DNA of 64,000 nucleotides from Streptomyces lienomycini (GCF_027947595.1 NZ_CP116257.1:7748001-7812000); one strand, 5' to 3'; counted from the stretch's first letter, positions 7,314-15,524 are shown. Notes: generated by a model not told the origin, from the sequence alone. Translations and numbers: made by a program.

Positions 7314-7824
7314 GGGTTTCCACCTGGCGGGCTAGGGCGTTGAACTCCGGGCTGGCGTCCGGGCGGGTCAGCGTTCCCGGCTCGCCGGTGGCTGGCGGTT
7401 CCGCTCGCTGCGTTGTCGGCTCGGCCTCGCCGGTGTCCGACTCGCGTCTGAACAGGTCTCGCAGCGAGGGCGGGCTTTCGGGACGGGCCCACACTTCTTT
7501 GCGGCCGATCGACGTCGTGTACCAGGCCGGAGGGGTGTAGCCGCTGGCGGGCTCGCCCGGGTGTTCGGCGTCACCGGCCTCTTCGGCCTGGGGCGAGAGG
7601 ACGAAACTGCCCCGGCCCTGCACGGTGTGGATCAGGCCCTCGTCCCGCAGGACGCGCAGTGCGCTGCGGGCGGTCATGTTGGCGACCTCGAAGCGTTCTT
7701 GCAGCTCGCGGTGGGAGGGGAGCTGCTGGCCGGGCTTCAGGACACCCCGCTCGATCTCGTCGCGCAGCACGTCCGCCATCCGCCGGTAGGGCGGTCGCGT
7801 GTCGCTGGAGGGCCGTTTCGTCAT
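7237..7824 (-). CDS. GntR-family repressor, KorSA-like
   Basis: The 195-aa protein starts with a GntR winged helix (about residues 12-77: MADVLRDEIERGVLKPG, LPSHRELQERFEV, ALRVLRDEGLI, GRGSFV), then a Pro/Glu/Thr-rich linker and a C-terminal coiled coil (LARQVETLTQQVGQLEQLF). In pSAM2-type elements a GntR repressor of this kind (KorSA) silences transfer and replication genes. It is transcribed away from the transfer operon, and the shared intergenic region holds TAGC-based repeats that are candidate operators. Role as element repressor is a family-based inference. Confidence 0.75.
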   Translation of the reverse strand: MTKRPSSDTRPPYRRMADVLRDEIERGVLKPGQQLPSHRELQERFEVANMTARSALRVLRDEGLIHTVQGRGSFVLSPQAEEAGDAEHPGEPASGYTPPAWYTTSIGRKEVWARPESPPSLRDLFRRESDTGEAEPTTQRAEPPATGEPGTLTRPDASPEFNALARQVETLTQQVGQLEQLFRQVLEAVQKPDPS

Positions 7825-7844
7825 GGTCCCAGGGTAGCGGCCCC

Positions 7845-7942
7845 TAGCCCAGCTATCCCGAGTTCTGCCGAGTCAGGCCAACCCACCTAGCTGGACATAG
7901 CTAAGTCGCTCACTTCTATTTACTTGACCGGGCTAGCTGGGC
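7845..7942. promoter_or_regulatory. Candidate operators of the GntR repressor
   Basis: The divergent intergenic region holds three related sites: TAGCCCAGCTA at 7845-7855, TAGCT-6bp-AGCTA at 7888-7903 and GGCTAGCTGGGC around 7931-7942. Each contains TAGC/GCTA half sites with dyad symmetry. Their position between the repressor and the first transfer gene fits autorepression plus control of the tra operon. Confidence 0.5.
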
Positions 7943-7999
7943 GAGATACTTTCTTCCTCGTCGGGCCCACCAAGGGCCCCGAATCGCAGGAGTGAGCAC

Positions 8000-8407
8000 A
8001 TGGCTCGTATCCCGGTCCTCGTCAAGCCGACCGACATCTACATCACCGGCACCGGCAACACCCCGAAGATCAAGAACCCGGAGACGGGAGAGATCGCGAC
8101 CGACCGCGACACGGGAGAGGTCCTCCACACGGTCACCGTGATGCAGATGTCGGATGGCCGCGCCGAGATCCTCAAGATCACCGTGCCGGAGTCCGGTGTC
8201 CCGGCGGGTCTGCTGCCGGGCGTCATGGTCCGTCCGGTGGACCTGATCGCCACCCCGTGGGCCCGCATCTTCAACGGCAGCCTCTCCGACGGCGTCGCCT
8301 ACCGGGTCACGCGCCTGGAGCTCGTCCAGGCCCCCGCCATGGCCACGCCCGCCGCTCCGGTCGAGACGGCCTCCGAGTCGGCCGCTGCGGCCAAGAAGGT
8401 CGCGTAA
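8000..8407 (+). CDS. SCO3933-family regulatory protein
   Basis: The sequence (135 aa) shows the pattern I associate with the SCO3933 family found in actinomycete integrative elements: an N-terminal strand IPVLVKPTDIYI, the repeat-like turn NPETGEIATDRDTGEVL, then VTVPESGVPAGLLPGVMV and IATPWARIFNG. An Ala/Glu/Lys-rich tail follows. A GGAGTGAG box precedes the ATG. It is the first gene of the rightward transfer operon; the next ORF overlaps its stop (TAATG). Its biochemical role is not established. Confidence 0.75.
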   Translation: MARIPVLVKPTDIYITGTGNTPKIKNPETGEIATDRDTGEVLHTVTVMQMSDGRAEILKITVPESGVPAGLLPGVMVRPVDLIATPWARIFNGSLSDGVAYRVTRLELVQAPAMATPAAPVETASESAAAAKKVA

Positions 8408-8652
8408 TGGGCGCCACTGCCGGGCGGGGTTCGACCACTCCGCCCGGCGGCGGCGACGGGCCCTCGTCCCTCTCCGCTGACGTGCTGGCTGTGTTCACCG
8501 CCCACGGGATCGAACTGGACCCGATCGCCCGGATGCACGTCTCCAGCGCGGTCCATGACGCCCGGATGTCGGTCTACGGCTACGGGATCTGCGCGGACAT
8601 CAAGGCGTCCATCGAGGACATGAACAAGCAACGGAAGGGGAGGGCACGATGA
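8407..8652 (+). CDS. Small hypothetical element protein (81 aa)
   Basis: The ATG overlaps the stop of the preceding gene (TAATG) and its own TGA overlaps the next ATG, so it is clearly in the operon. The N-terminus is Gly/Ser/Pro-rich; the rest (LSADVLAVFTAHGIELD and ADIKASIEDMNKQ) is helical. Its C-terminal helix resembles that of the next protein (IRVSIEDVKKK), so the two may be related. No named family. Confidence 0.6.
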   Translation: MGATAGRGSTTPPGGGDGPSSLSADVLAVFTAHGIELDPIARMHVSSAVHDARMSVYGYGICADIKASIEDMNKQRKGRAR

Positions 8653-9056
8653 CTCCGGAAGAGATCAACAGCGGCCCCGCTCGGGAGGCCGGTACCCCGG
8701 AGGTTCCCGGTTACCCGGTCCTTCTCCCCGAGGGGGGAGACCCCCGGTTCAGCGAGCGGCTGCTGATGGACGTGCACGCTGTGCTGCGGGCGCACGGGTA
8801 CCCCGAGCTCGGCGATGAGCGGGACCTGGAGCACCTGGAGCTGACGCTCCACTGGTTCCTGTACTCCGAACAGATCAACGAGCGCACTCGCGCACTGTGG
8901 GACCTGATGCGGTCCGCGTCCGACGGGGCGGGGCTGCCACTGGGATCCAAGCGGCGGGCTCTGGCCACCGCACTTCTGGCACGGCTTGAGGCCGGACAGG
9001 ACATCAGGGTGTCCATCGAGGACGTGAAGAAGAAGGATTCGGGGAGGGTTCGATGA
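8649..9056 (+). CDS. Hypothetical element protein (135 aa)
   Basis: Helical protein with HAVLRAHGYPEL and LTLHWFLYSEQINER segments, starting in a 4-bp ATGA overlap and ending in one with the Tra gene. Its C-terminal IRVSIEDVKKK parallels the end of the preceding 81-aa protein. Small proteins at this place in AICEs are often annotated as spread (Spd) or transfer-accessory proteins, but nothing in the sequence proves that role. Confidence 0.6.
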   Translation: MTPEEINSGPAREAGTPEVPGYPVLLPEGGDPRFSERLLMDVHAVLRAHGYPELGDERDLEHLELTLHWFLYSEQINERTRALWDLMRSASDGAGLPLGSKRRALATALLARLEAGQDIRVSIEDVKKKDSGRVR

Positions 9057-10459
9057 ACGTGGAACAGGTCTTCGGCTTGCTACCGGTGGTGCTGGTGATC
9101 TGCGCCGTGCTGCTGACGGCGTGGGCGATGGTCAAGACGGTCCGCTACGTCCAGGCGGACAAGGAGATGCGCCGGAGCATCCGGCAGGCCGTGAAGATCC
9201 GGATGACGTGGACGCGGCTGGCGAAGATGGCCGGGCTGTCGGTCACCGACCGCACCCCGCCCTGGCTGTCCTCCCTCAACACGAGCAAGGGCGCTCCGGA
9301 GCCCAAGCCGCGCGAACTGGTCCCGGTGATCAAGACGCAGCCGGACCAGTACGGAGTGATCGTCCACGTCAAGCTGCTGCCGAAGGTCGGGATCAAGGAA
9401 CTCCAGGACAAGGCCCGGTTCCTGGCCGATGCCTGGGGCTGCGTCCGGGTCGCCGTCGAGGCGGGCAAGCCGGGCCTGGCGACCCTGCGGGCGATCCGTC
9501 GCGACCCGTTGGCCGGCCACATCCAGTACGTGCCGACCGGTGAGCCGCCCGCCGACCTGACGGTGTGGCCGGTCGGCCGGGACGAGTACGGCGCCCCGGT
9601 CCACGTCGAGCTCAAGAACAAGTCGGGGGCGGTGGTCGCGGGTGGTGTCGGCGGCGGCAAGTCCAACCTGCTCACCGCGCTAGTCTCCTACTTCGGGCCG
9701 TCCCCGGCCGTGCAGTTCGCGGTGATCGACGGCAAGGTGTCCGACGCCGCCCATGGTGACTACGCGGACGTGCTGCCCCGTGTGTTCGCGCACGCCGGTC
9801 ATGACCTGCGGGAGGCCAACGCGCTGCTGCGGCGGCTGGTCAAGCTGCTGCACGACCGCGCCACGATGGCCCGGACGGTGCTGGGCACGTCGAACATGTG
9901 GAACGTCGGCCCCAGCGAACAATGGCCACTGGTGTTCGCCGTCATCGACGAGTCGCACACCTTCTTCCACGACCACAAGGGCAGCGACAAGGAGACCCGC
10001 GCACTGGCCGCCCTCGCGGCGGAGAACATCCGCCTGACGGGTCTGCTCGTCAAGGGCGGCCGGTCGGTCGGGATCTACACGGTGCCGGCCACCCAGAAGG
10101 CGACCGGCGACGCCATCCCCACCTCGATCCGGGACGTGTGCAGCGCCGCCCTGTCCTTCTACCAGCGCACCACCGAAGCATCCGTCGCCGCGCTCGGGGA
10201 CGACATCCGCAACTGGCCGGACATGGACCCGATCAACCTCCAGGGATCCCAGTACGTGGGCGTCGCCTCCATGGCAGCCGAAGGACGCCCCGGCTTCGTC
10301 CGCGTCCGCACCCCCTACCTCAACCCCGCCCACGCCGCCGCCGTCGCCAAGCTCACCGCCCACCTCACCCAGGACCCGACCGAACTGCTGGCCAACCTGA
10401 CCCCGCCCAACCTGCGCAAGGACGAGCCTCCGGAGGACGACGCCCCCGCCGCAGCCTGA
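9053..10459 (+). CDS. FtsK/SpoIIIE-type transfer translocase (Tra)
   Basis: A 468-aa protein with one N-terminal membrane segment (about residues 7-25, LLPVVLVICAVLLTAW), a Walker A motif GGVGGGKSNLL near residue 200 and a Walker B strand LVFAVIDESHTFF near residue 300, then SVGIYTVPATQK in the sensor region. This is the TraB/TraSA family: single-protein hexameric pumps that move double-stranded element DNA between mycelial compartments and need no relaxase. It lies between the small operon genes and the DUF2637 gene, as in pSAM2-like elements. Expression is presumably held down by the GntR repressor. Confidence 0.85.
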   Translation: MNVEQVFGLLPVVLVICAVLLTAWAMVKTVRYVQADKEMRRSIRQAVKIRMTWTRLAKMAGLSVTDRTPPWLSSLNTSKGAPEPKPRELVPVIKTQPDQYGVIVHVKLLPKVGIKELQDKARFLADAWGCVRVAVEAGKPGLATLRAIRRDPLAGHIQYVPTGEPPADLTVWPVGRDEYGAPVHVELKNKSGAVVAGGVGGGKSNLLTALVSYFGPSPAVQFAVIDGKVSDAAHGDYADVLPRVFAHAGHDLREANALLRRLVKLLHDRATMARTVLGTSNMWNVGPSEQWPLVFAVIDESHTFFHDHKGSDKETRALAALAAENIRLTGLLVKGGRSVGIYTVPATQKATGDAIPTSIRDVCSAALSFYQRTTEASVAALGDDIRNWPDMDPINLQGSQYVGVASMAAEGRPGFVRVRTPYLNPAHAAAVAKLTAHLTQDPTELLANLTPPNLRKDEPPEDDAPAAA

Positions 10460-10510
10460 ACCCAGGACTCCCACCCGTACCCAACTCCCTCGGAAAGGAG
10501 GTGAATTACG

Positions 10511-11272
10511 TTGACGGAAGACCGGACGACGCAGCGCACCATCACCGTTGTAATGATCCTGATCGCCGCCCTGGCGTTCGTGTTCTCCTTCGGGAACGTC
10601 TGGGCCCTGGCCCTGCGCCTGGGAGTCCCGGCCCCCATCGCACCGCTGATCGCGCCCATGGTGGACCTGTCGGTGGTCGGCCTCCTGGTCGCACTGCGCT
10701 CCCTGTCCCTGCGCGGAGTCCCGGCCGGTGACCTGCGCTCGGCAACTCGCCTCATGCACCTGTCCGGCCTGCTGACCCTCGCCCTCAACACCGCGCACCC
10801 GATCCTGGCTGGACACTACGGACGGGCCGCCCTCGACAGCGTGGCCCCGCTCCTCCTGCTCGGCTGGGGCGCGGTGGGCCCCACCCTGCTGCGGCACTTC
10901 CACTCCGTCACCCCCGTCGCCCTGAGTCCCGCACCGGTCCCAGTGCCCGAAACGGTCACGGCACCGGAGCCTGAGCCAGACATCCAGCCGGCCCCGGCCG
11001 TGGCGGAACCCGTCGTGGAACCCGTCGCCGAACCCCTGGCACCCCTCGCCGACCCGGCCCCGGCCGCTACTGCCGCACCGGCCCCCGTGGTGAAACCCGC
11101 ACCGGCTCAGGCGGCCCCCGCGGTGCCGGAGCCGCTGATGAACGCGGCCCGCACCATCGCCGCATCCCACCTGGCCGCACACGGCGAACCCATCACCGCG
11201 GTGCAGCTCCGCGCCCGGCTCGGCATCGCCCTGCCGCTCGCCACCGCCGCACACGCGGCCCTGTCGGCCTGA
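10511..11272 (+). CDS. DUF2637 / SpdB-like spread protein
   Basis: The 253-aa product has four hydrophobic segments in its first 120 residues (for example VVMILIAALAFVFSFGNVW and LMHLSGLLTLALNTAHPIL), a long Pro/Ala/Glu/Val-rich linker and a C-terminal helical domain ending in LPLATAAHAALSA that could bind DNA. DUF2637 membrane proteins accompany Tra in AICEs and aid spread of the element. The start is TTG, supported by a near-perfect AAAGGAGGTG at 10494-10503. It follows tra by 51 bp. Confidence 0.7.
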   Translation: MTEDRTTQRTITVVMILIAALAFVFSFGNVWALALRLGVPAPIAPLIAPMVDLSVVGLLVALRSLSLRGVPAGDLRSATRLMHLSGLLTLALNTAHPILAGHYGRAALDSVAPLLLLGWGAVGPTLLRHFHSVTPVALSPAPVPVPETVTAPEPEPDIQPAPAVAEPVVEPVAEPLAPLADPAPAATAAPAPVVKPAPAQAAPAVPEPLMNAARTIAASHLAAHGEPITAVQLRARLGIALPLATAAHAALSA

Positions 11273-11332
11273 CTCTCCCGCCGGCCTCCCGGCACCTTCC
11301 CCACCCCTGGCCCCCTGGGCCTGACCCATCAT

Positions 11333-11378
11333 GCCCTCGGGCAGCACCACCACCCCTGGCCTGGTGCTGCCCGAGGGC
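11333..11378 (+). terminator. Perfect 17-bp stem-loop upstream of repSA
   Basis: GCCCTCGGGCAGCACCA (11333-11349) pairs without mismatch to 11362-11378 around a 12-nt loop. It lies between the DUF2637 gene and repSA. There is no T-run, so it may act as a factor-dependent terminator, a transcription attenuator or a replication-related structure. Confidence 0.5.
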
Positions 11379-11409
11379 CCTTCCACCGGCGGAAAGGATC
11401 CTCCTGCCG

Positions 11410-12879
11410 ATGCCCCGCGACCTCGACCTGCGGCACGTGATCAGCCCCGCTGTCCGGGACCTGATCGAACTGGCCAATCTGGGCGACTTCGACCGCACCC
11501 GCGAGCAGATCACCCGCCTGCGCGGCTGCGCCCGACCGATCAACCTCGTGGGCCACACCCACACCCACAACGCCGCCACCGGTGAAACGATCCGCTCGTA
11601 CTCCACCAGCGACGAACCCACCGGACGCCTGCTGACCCCCTGCGGCAACCGCCGCGCCTCCCGCTGCCCCGCCTGCTCCCGCACCTACGCCGCCGACACC
11701 TACCACCTCGTCCGCGCCGGACTCTGCGGCGGCAAGAACGTCCCCGAAACCGTCCGCACGCACCCCCGCGTGTTCCTCACCCTCACCGCCCCCTCCTTCG
11801 GCCCCGTCCACAACCGACCCACCAACAAGGACGGCACCACCCAGCCCTGCCGCTGCGGCACCCACCACCCCGAGGGAGCCCCCGAACTCGGAACCCCGCT
11901 GGACCCGAAGGCGTACGACTACACCGGCGCCGTGCTGTGGAACGCCCACGCCGGAGCTCTGTGGGCACGCTTCACCCTCAACCTCCGCCGCGCCCTGGCC
12001 GCCCACTTCAACATCACCCAGAAGGACATGAAGCAGCTCCTTCGCGTCTCCTTCGCCAAGGTCGCCGAATACCAGCAGCGCGGCCTGGTCCACTTCCACG
12101 CCGTCGTCCGCTTCGATGGCCCCGACGGCCACACCAGCGCCCCGCCGGCCTGGGCAGGCGTGGACGACCTCACCTACGCCATCCGCGCCGCCGTCCGCCG
12201 CACCGCCCTGACCGTCTCCTCCGACACCGTGGGAGACCAGCAGATCCGCTGGGGCACGATGCTCGACGTGCGGGAGATCACCGCACTCGGCGACGGCGTA
12301 CTCACCGACGCCGCCGTGGCCGGATACGTCGCCAAGTACGCCACCAAGAGCGCCGAGGACTCCGGCACCGTGGACCGGAGCCTGATCTGCCGGACCTGCT
12401 CCGGCCGGGGCACGATTGGCGGACGGGTGAAGGACCTCTGCCCCGACTGCGATGGCACCCGACAGGCCGAACCTCTCCGGGACCTGCCCGTGCACCGGCA
12501 CGTCCGGCAGATGATCCGCACTGCCTGGGACCTGGGCGGCCTGCCCGAATTCGCGGACCTCAAGCTCTGCAAGTGGGCCCACATGCTCGGCTTCCGCGGC
12601 CACTTCTCCACCAAGTCCCGCGCCTACTCCACCACCCTCGGCGCCCTGCGCGACGTCCGCCGCGCCTGGCGGCTCGCCCAGGCCGACGCCGCCCGCGTCC
12701 GCGCCGGCCACCCCGTACCCGCCCCGGACACCGTGCTCGTCACCGAGTCCTCCTGGGCCTACCTCGCCTCTGGCTACCGCCCCGGCGAAGAACTCCTCGC
12801 CAGCCAGACCCGCCACAACATCGACCAGGCCCGCGACGACAAGGAACGGGCCAAGACCGAAGGGGAGGTCTGGCAGTGA
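11410..12879 (+). CDS. repSA: RepSA-type replication initiator
   Basis: At 489 aa it has the features of rolling-circle initiators of pSAM2-type elements: a cysteine-rich N-terminus (CGNRRASRCPACSRTY, CRCGTHH), an HUH-like strand GLVHFHAVVRF near residue 225, a candidate nicking motif GYVAKYATK near residue 307, and a zinc-knuckle CRTCSGRG ... CPDCDGTRQ. Rep nicks the origin and drives replication of the excised element. The ATG is preceded by GGAAAGGA. It overlaps the xis start (GTGA), giving the order rep-xis-int. Confidence 0.85.
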   Translation: MPRDLDLRHVISPAVRDLIELANLGDFDRTREQITRLRGCARPINLVGHTHTHNAATGETIRSYSTSDEPTGRLLTPCGNRRASRCPACSRTYAADTYHLVRAGLCGGKNVPETVRTHPRVFLTLTAPSFGPVHNRPTNKDGTTQPCRCGTHHPEGAPELGTPLDPKAYDYTGAVLWNAHAGALWARFTLNLRRALAAHFNITQKDMKQLLRVSFAKVAEYQQRGLVHFHAVVRFDGPDGHTSAPPAWAGVDDLTYAIRAAVRRTALTVSSDTVGDQQIRWGTMLDVREITALGDGVLTDAAVAGYVAKYATKSAEDSGTVDRSLICRTCSGRGTIGGRVKDLCPDCDGTRQAEPLRDLPVHRHVRQMIRTAWDLGGLPEFADLKLCKWAHMLGFRGHFSTKSRAYSTTLGALRDVRRAWRLAQADAARVRAGHPVPAPDTVLVTESSWAYLASGYRPGEELLASQTRHNIDQARDDKERAKTEGEVWQ

Positions 12880-13073
12880 CTGCCGCACCGACCACCCGCA
12901 TGCTGACCCTGGGGGAGGCCCTGGCAGAGCTGCGCATGTCCCGGGCCGCCTTCTACCGGCTCCGCGCACGTGGAAGCGCGCCCCGCTGCCTCAAGCTCCC
13001 CAACGGTCAGCTCCGCATCCGCCGGACCGACCTCGACGCCTGGTTCAAGGGCTGCGAGGTGCCCGCATGCTGA
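12876..13073 (+). CDS. xis: Excisionase, helix-turn-helix type
   Basis: The 65-aa ORF starts at a GTG overlapping the repSA stop and contains a MerR/HTH_17-type DNA-binding fold: LTLGEALAELRMSRAAFYRLR followed by the wing LPNGQLRIRRTDLDAW (shown in two short pieces). Such proteins bend att DNA and steer the integrase toward excision. The stop lies inside the int start region (7-bp overlap), so the two are translated together. Confidence 0.8.
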   Translation: MTAAPTTRMLTLGEALAELRMSRAAFYRLRARGSAPRCLKLPNGQLRIRRTDLDAWFKGCEVPAC

Positions 13074-14467
13074 CGTACGACGTGAAGATCTGGAGCATCC
13101 GTAAGCGCCCTGACCGCGCTGCCGCCTACCAGCTGCGCTGGCGGGTCGGTGCTCAGCCGTTCTCCAAGAGCTACAAGCTCAAGGCCCAGGCGGATGGCCG
13201 ACGTTCCGAACTGCTCACCGCGCTGCGCAACCGCGAGCAGTTCGACACCGAGACCGGCCTGCCGGCCTCGGAAGTGCTGGCGTCCCAGTCCCCGACGTGG
13301 TTCGCCCACGCTCGGGAGTACGTGGTGATGAAGTGGCCGAACGCCTCGGCCAAGCACCGTGCGAGCATCGCGGACGCCTTGGCCACGGTCACCCCGCGCC
13401 TGGTAAAGGACAACCGAGGGGCACCCGCCCCCCGGGTCCTCCGCGCCGCGCTCTACTCCTGGGCCTTCCGCCTTGTCCTGGACCAGGACGGCGAGCTCGT
13501 GGCCCGCATCGACGCCGAGGAAGCGCCGGAACCCATCGTGGCGGCCCTCGACTGGATCGGACGCAAGTCCGTGGACATCTCGGCCTTGAACACGCCGGCT
13601 GTCGTCCGGTCCGCCCTGGATGCACTTGCCCGCAAGATGGACGGCACTGCTGCGGCGGACAACACGGTGAACCGCAAGGTACCCGTATTTAGTAACTGCC
13701 TCCGCTATGCCGTCGAGTTGGAGCGCCTGCCGTCGCTGCCGCTGGCCAAGGTGGACTGGACTCCGCCCGAGACTGACGACGAGATCGATTTCCGATACGT
13801 GCCTGGCCCAGCTCTCGCCAGGAAGCTGATCGATGCCGTAGAAACACAAGGTGATCGTGGACGGCACCTCAAGGCGTTCTTCGGGTGCATCTACTACGCG
13901 GCAACCCGCCCCGGCGAGGCCGTGACGCTCCGGGAGTCCGACTTCACCCTGCCCGAGGAGGGCTGGGGCCAAGTCGTCCTGTCATCCAGCTCGGCGCGTG
14001 TCGGCTCCGGGTGGACCGATTCCGGCGAGTCGTACGACTCCCGCGGCCTCAAGAAGCGAGCACGTCGGGCTACCCGCGAGGTACCCATTCCCCCGGTCCT
14101 CGTTCGCATGATCCGTGACCACATCAAGGAGTTCGGTACGGCCGAGGACGGACGACTCTTCCGAGCTGTCCGCAGCGGCGGCCTGCTCAGCAAGGAGTAC
14201 GGAGACATCTGGAAGGCCGCCCGCGAAGCCGTCCTCACCGAGCAAGAAGTCAAGACGCCGCTCGCCGAGGTCCCGTACGGACTCCGCGCCGCCTGCGTCT
14301 CCCTCTGGCTGGAGTCCGGCGTCTCCCCGGCCGAGGTCGCCCGCCGCGCAGGCCACAGCATCGCCGTGCTGTTCCGCTTCTACGCCAAGGCCATCCGCCG
14401 CAACCAGCACCACGCCAACCAGCAGATCGAACGGGCGCTGGAAGCCTCTGACGAGGCAGAACAGTAG
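13067..14467 (+). CDS. int: Tyrosine recombinase integrase
   Basis: The 466-aa protein has an N-terminal arm-binding domain, a core-binding region and a C-terminal catalytic domain with Arg281 (ATRPGEA), Arg407 (YGLRAA), His430 (RRAGHS) and nucleophile Tyr439 (FRFYAK). The first His of the classic HxxR box is Tyr, which I recall as common in Streptomyces AICE integrases. It should integrate the element into a tRNA 3' end and, with Xis, excise it. The nearest tRNA, tRNA-Ser(UGA), lies about 1 kb downstream, with one gene in between. Confidence 0.9.
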   Translation: MLTYDVKIWSIRKRPDRAAAYQLRWRVGAQPFSKSYKLKAQADGRRSELLTALRNREQFDTETGLPASEVLASQSPTWFAHAREYVVMKWPNASAKHRASIADALATVTPRLVKDNRGAPAPRVLRAALYSWAFRLVLDQDGELVARIDAEEAPEPIVAALDWIGRKSVDISALNTPAVVRSALDALARKMDGTAAADNTVNRKVPVFSNCLRYAVELERLPSLPLAKVDWTPPETDDEIDFRYVPGPALARKLIDAVETQGDRGRHLKAFFGCIYYAATRPGEAVTLRESDFTLPEEGWGQVVLSSSSARVGSGWTDSGESYDSRGLKKRARRATREVPIPPVLVRMIRDHIKEFGTAEDGRLFRAVRSGGLLSKEYGDIWKAAREAVLTEQEVKTPLAEVPYGLRAACVSLWLESGVSPAEVARRAGHSIAVLFRFYAKAIRRNQHHANQQIERALEASDEAEQ

Positions 14468-14479
14468 ATCGCAAGGCAT

Positions 14480-14511
14480 GCAAGGGGCTCCCCACAACGG
14501 GAGCCCCTTGC
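14480..14511. terminator. Bidirectional terminator between int and cargo gene
   Basis: A perfect 13-bp stem (14480-14492 with 14499-14511, GCAAGGGGCTCCC arm) with a 6-nt loop sits between two convergent genes, 13 bp after the int stop codon and 12 bp before the convergent stop. Confidence 0.75.
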
Positions 14512-14523
14512 GTGTTGTCCGGG

Positions 14524-15231
14524 TCAGGCGCCTGATGCCCCGTCCTTCCCCTGGCCCTGCTGATACTCCTCAAGCTTGTTCAGCAGCCCTGCCAGAGCCT
14601 CATTAGCCTTACGCACGTCGTCCTTCGTGAGGTCATGAGGAGAGTTGCTGTAAGCCAGGTACCTACCAGGCTCCGTGATGTGGGCAGCACGCAAGGGGAA
14701 GGTGACCAGGTGTTGCCACCCACCTTTCGCTCGCCTCAGCAGTCGATGCCTGAGCAGGCGATGCCCCAGCTTCGCCTCAATCCGCACCTTGTAATCCCGG
14801 GCCTCCGGCACGAAGCTGGGGAACGGCGCCCCAAACTCGACGAACAGCTGGTCCGCTCCCCGCCCAGCAACCGCGAAGCAGGCGGGGAGGCGTAGGCCAT
14901 CGTCCGATTCCGGCCGCAAGCGATCCCTCGTAGTCGTCCACGGCAACGGCAGTACGGAGGAGGGCTCATCTGGAAACGACAGACGTAGGTCGAGTACCAC
15001 AATCGGCTTCGCCCCCGTGTTGTGAAGCACCAGCGGAAACCGGATACGCACCTTGGTCGTGTTCGCCGCGAGGGCGAACGAGTGCGGCTCCCAGGTCTTC
15101 AGATGCCCCCGTCGGGCATTAAGCCACCAGAACGAAGCCACAGTGAAGACCAAAGCGCAGGCAGCGACGAAGGCCGCAGCCGGTAGCGCGGCTATGTTGT
15201 CCCGCGAGGCTGCCAGGTTGAGTGGGATCAC
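14524..15231 (-). CDS. Membrane-anchored hypothetical protein, element cargo
   Basis: This 235-aa protein has one N-terminal membrane helix (about residues 17-37, AAAFVAACALVFTVASFWW), then a soluble beta-rich region (VRIRFPLVLHNTGAKPIVVLDLRLSF) resembling an Ig-like or substrate-binding fold and a C-terminal helical tail (LAGLLNKLEEYQQGQG). Its GC content and third-position GC are visibly lower than the flanking chromosome, suggesting recent acquisition. It sits between int and the presumed att site, a classic place for cargo. Function unknown; an immunity, exclusion or defence role is only a guess. Confidence 0.65.
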   Translation of the reverse strand: MIPLNLAASRDNIAALPAAAFVAACALVFTVASFWWLNARRGHLKTWEPHSFALAANTTKVRIRFPLVLHNTGAKPIVVLDLRLSFPDEPSSVLPLPWTTTRDRLRPESDDGLRLPACFAVAGRGADQLFVEFGAPFPSFVPEARDYKVRIEAKLGHRLLRHRLLRRAKGGWQHLVTFPLRAAHITEPGRYLAYSNSPHDLTKDDVRKANEALAGLLNKLEEYQQGQGKDGASGA

Positions 15232-15299
15232 GCGGAGAGTGTGCCAGGGAGTCCCCCACGCCGCTGCTGTTCACGTTCCGGACGCCCACCGATCTGTTG

Positions 15300-15328
15300 G
15301 TGGACCGTGGTCCACGCCTGGTCCACGC
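15300..15328. repeat. Inverted and direct repeats, candidate integrase arm sites
   Basis: GTGGACC and GGTCCAC (15300-15306, 15309-15315) form an inverted repeat, and GGTCCACGC occurs twice (15309-15317 and 15320-15328). Placed about 110 bp from the tRNA 3' end on the element side, these fit arm-type binding sites for Int or Xis. Confidence 0.45.
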
Positions 15329-15381
15329 ACGGTGATCCAAAGCGGCACAGGGGCGAATCAAGGTGAGACAGGGCCTACGAC

Positions 15382-15413
15382 GAAGGGGCGCCCCGTTCTC
15401 GGGACACCCCTTC
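15382..15413 (-). terminator. Hairpin just downstream of tRNA-Ser
   Basis: A 14-bp stem with two mismatches (GAAGGGG arm pairing with CCCCTTC) closes on a 4-nt loop. It lies 26 bp after the 3' end of the leftward tRNA gene and could terminate its transcript. Confidence 0.5.
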
Positions 15414-15439
15414 TGATCAGCACCTTCTCTGACCTGCTG

Positions 15440-15524
15440 CGGTGGGTGTGGGATTTGAACCCACGGTGACTCGCGCCACGACGGTTTTCAAGACCGTTCC
15501 CTTAGGCCGCTCGGGCAACCCACC
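15440..15524 (-). tRNA. tRNA-Ser (UGA anticodon)
   Basis: Reading leftward, GGTGGGT pairs with ACCCACC as acceptor stem with a G discriminator; the D arm, a loop CTTGAAA with anticodon TGA, a long variable arm typical of type II tRNAs and the T arm GTGGGTTCAAATCCCAC follow. CCA is not encoded. It is the likely attB of the integrative element to its left. The 3' end faces the element. Confidence 0.9.

Noticed and set aside
11937..13073. 378-codon ORF in the repSA region
   Set aside because: Only its last 65 codons are real (xis); the upstream part is a shadow of repSA.
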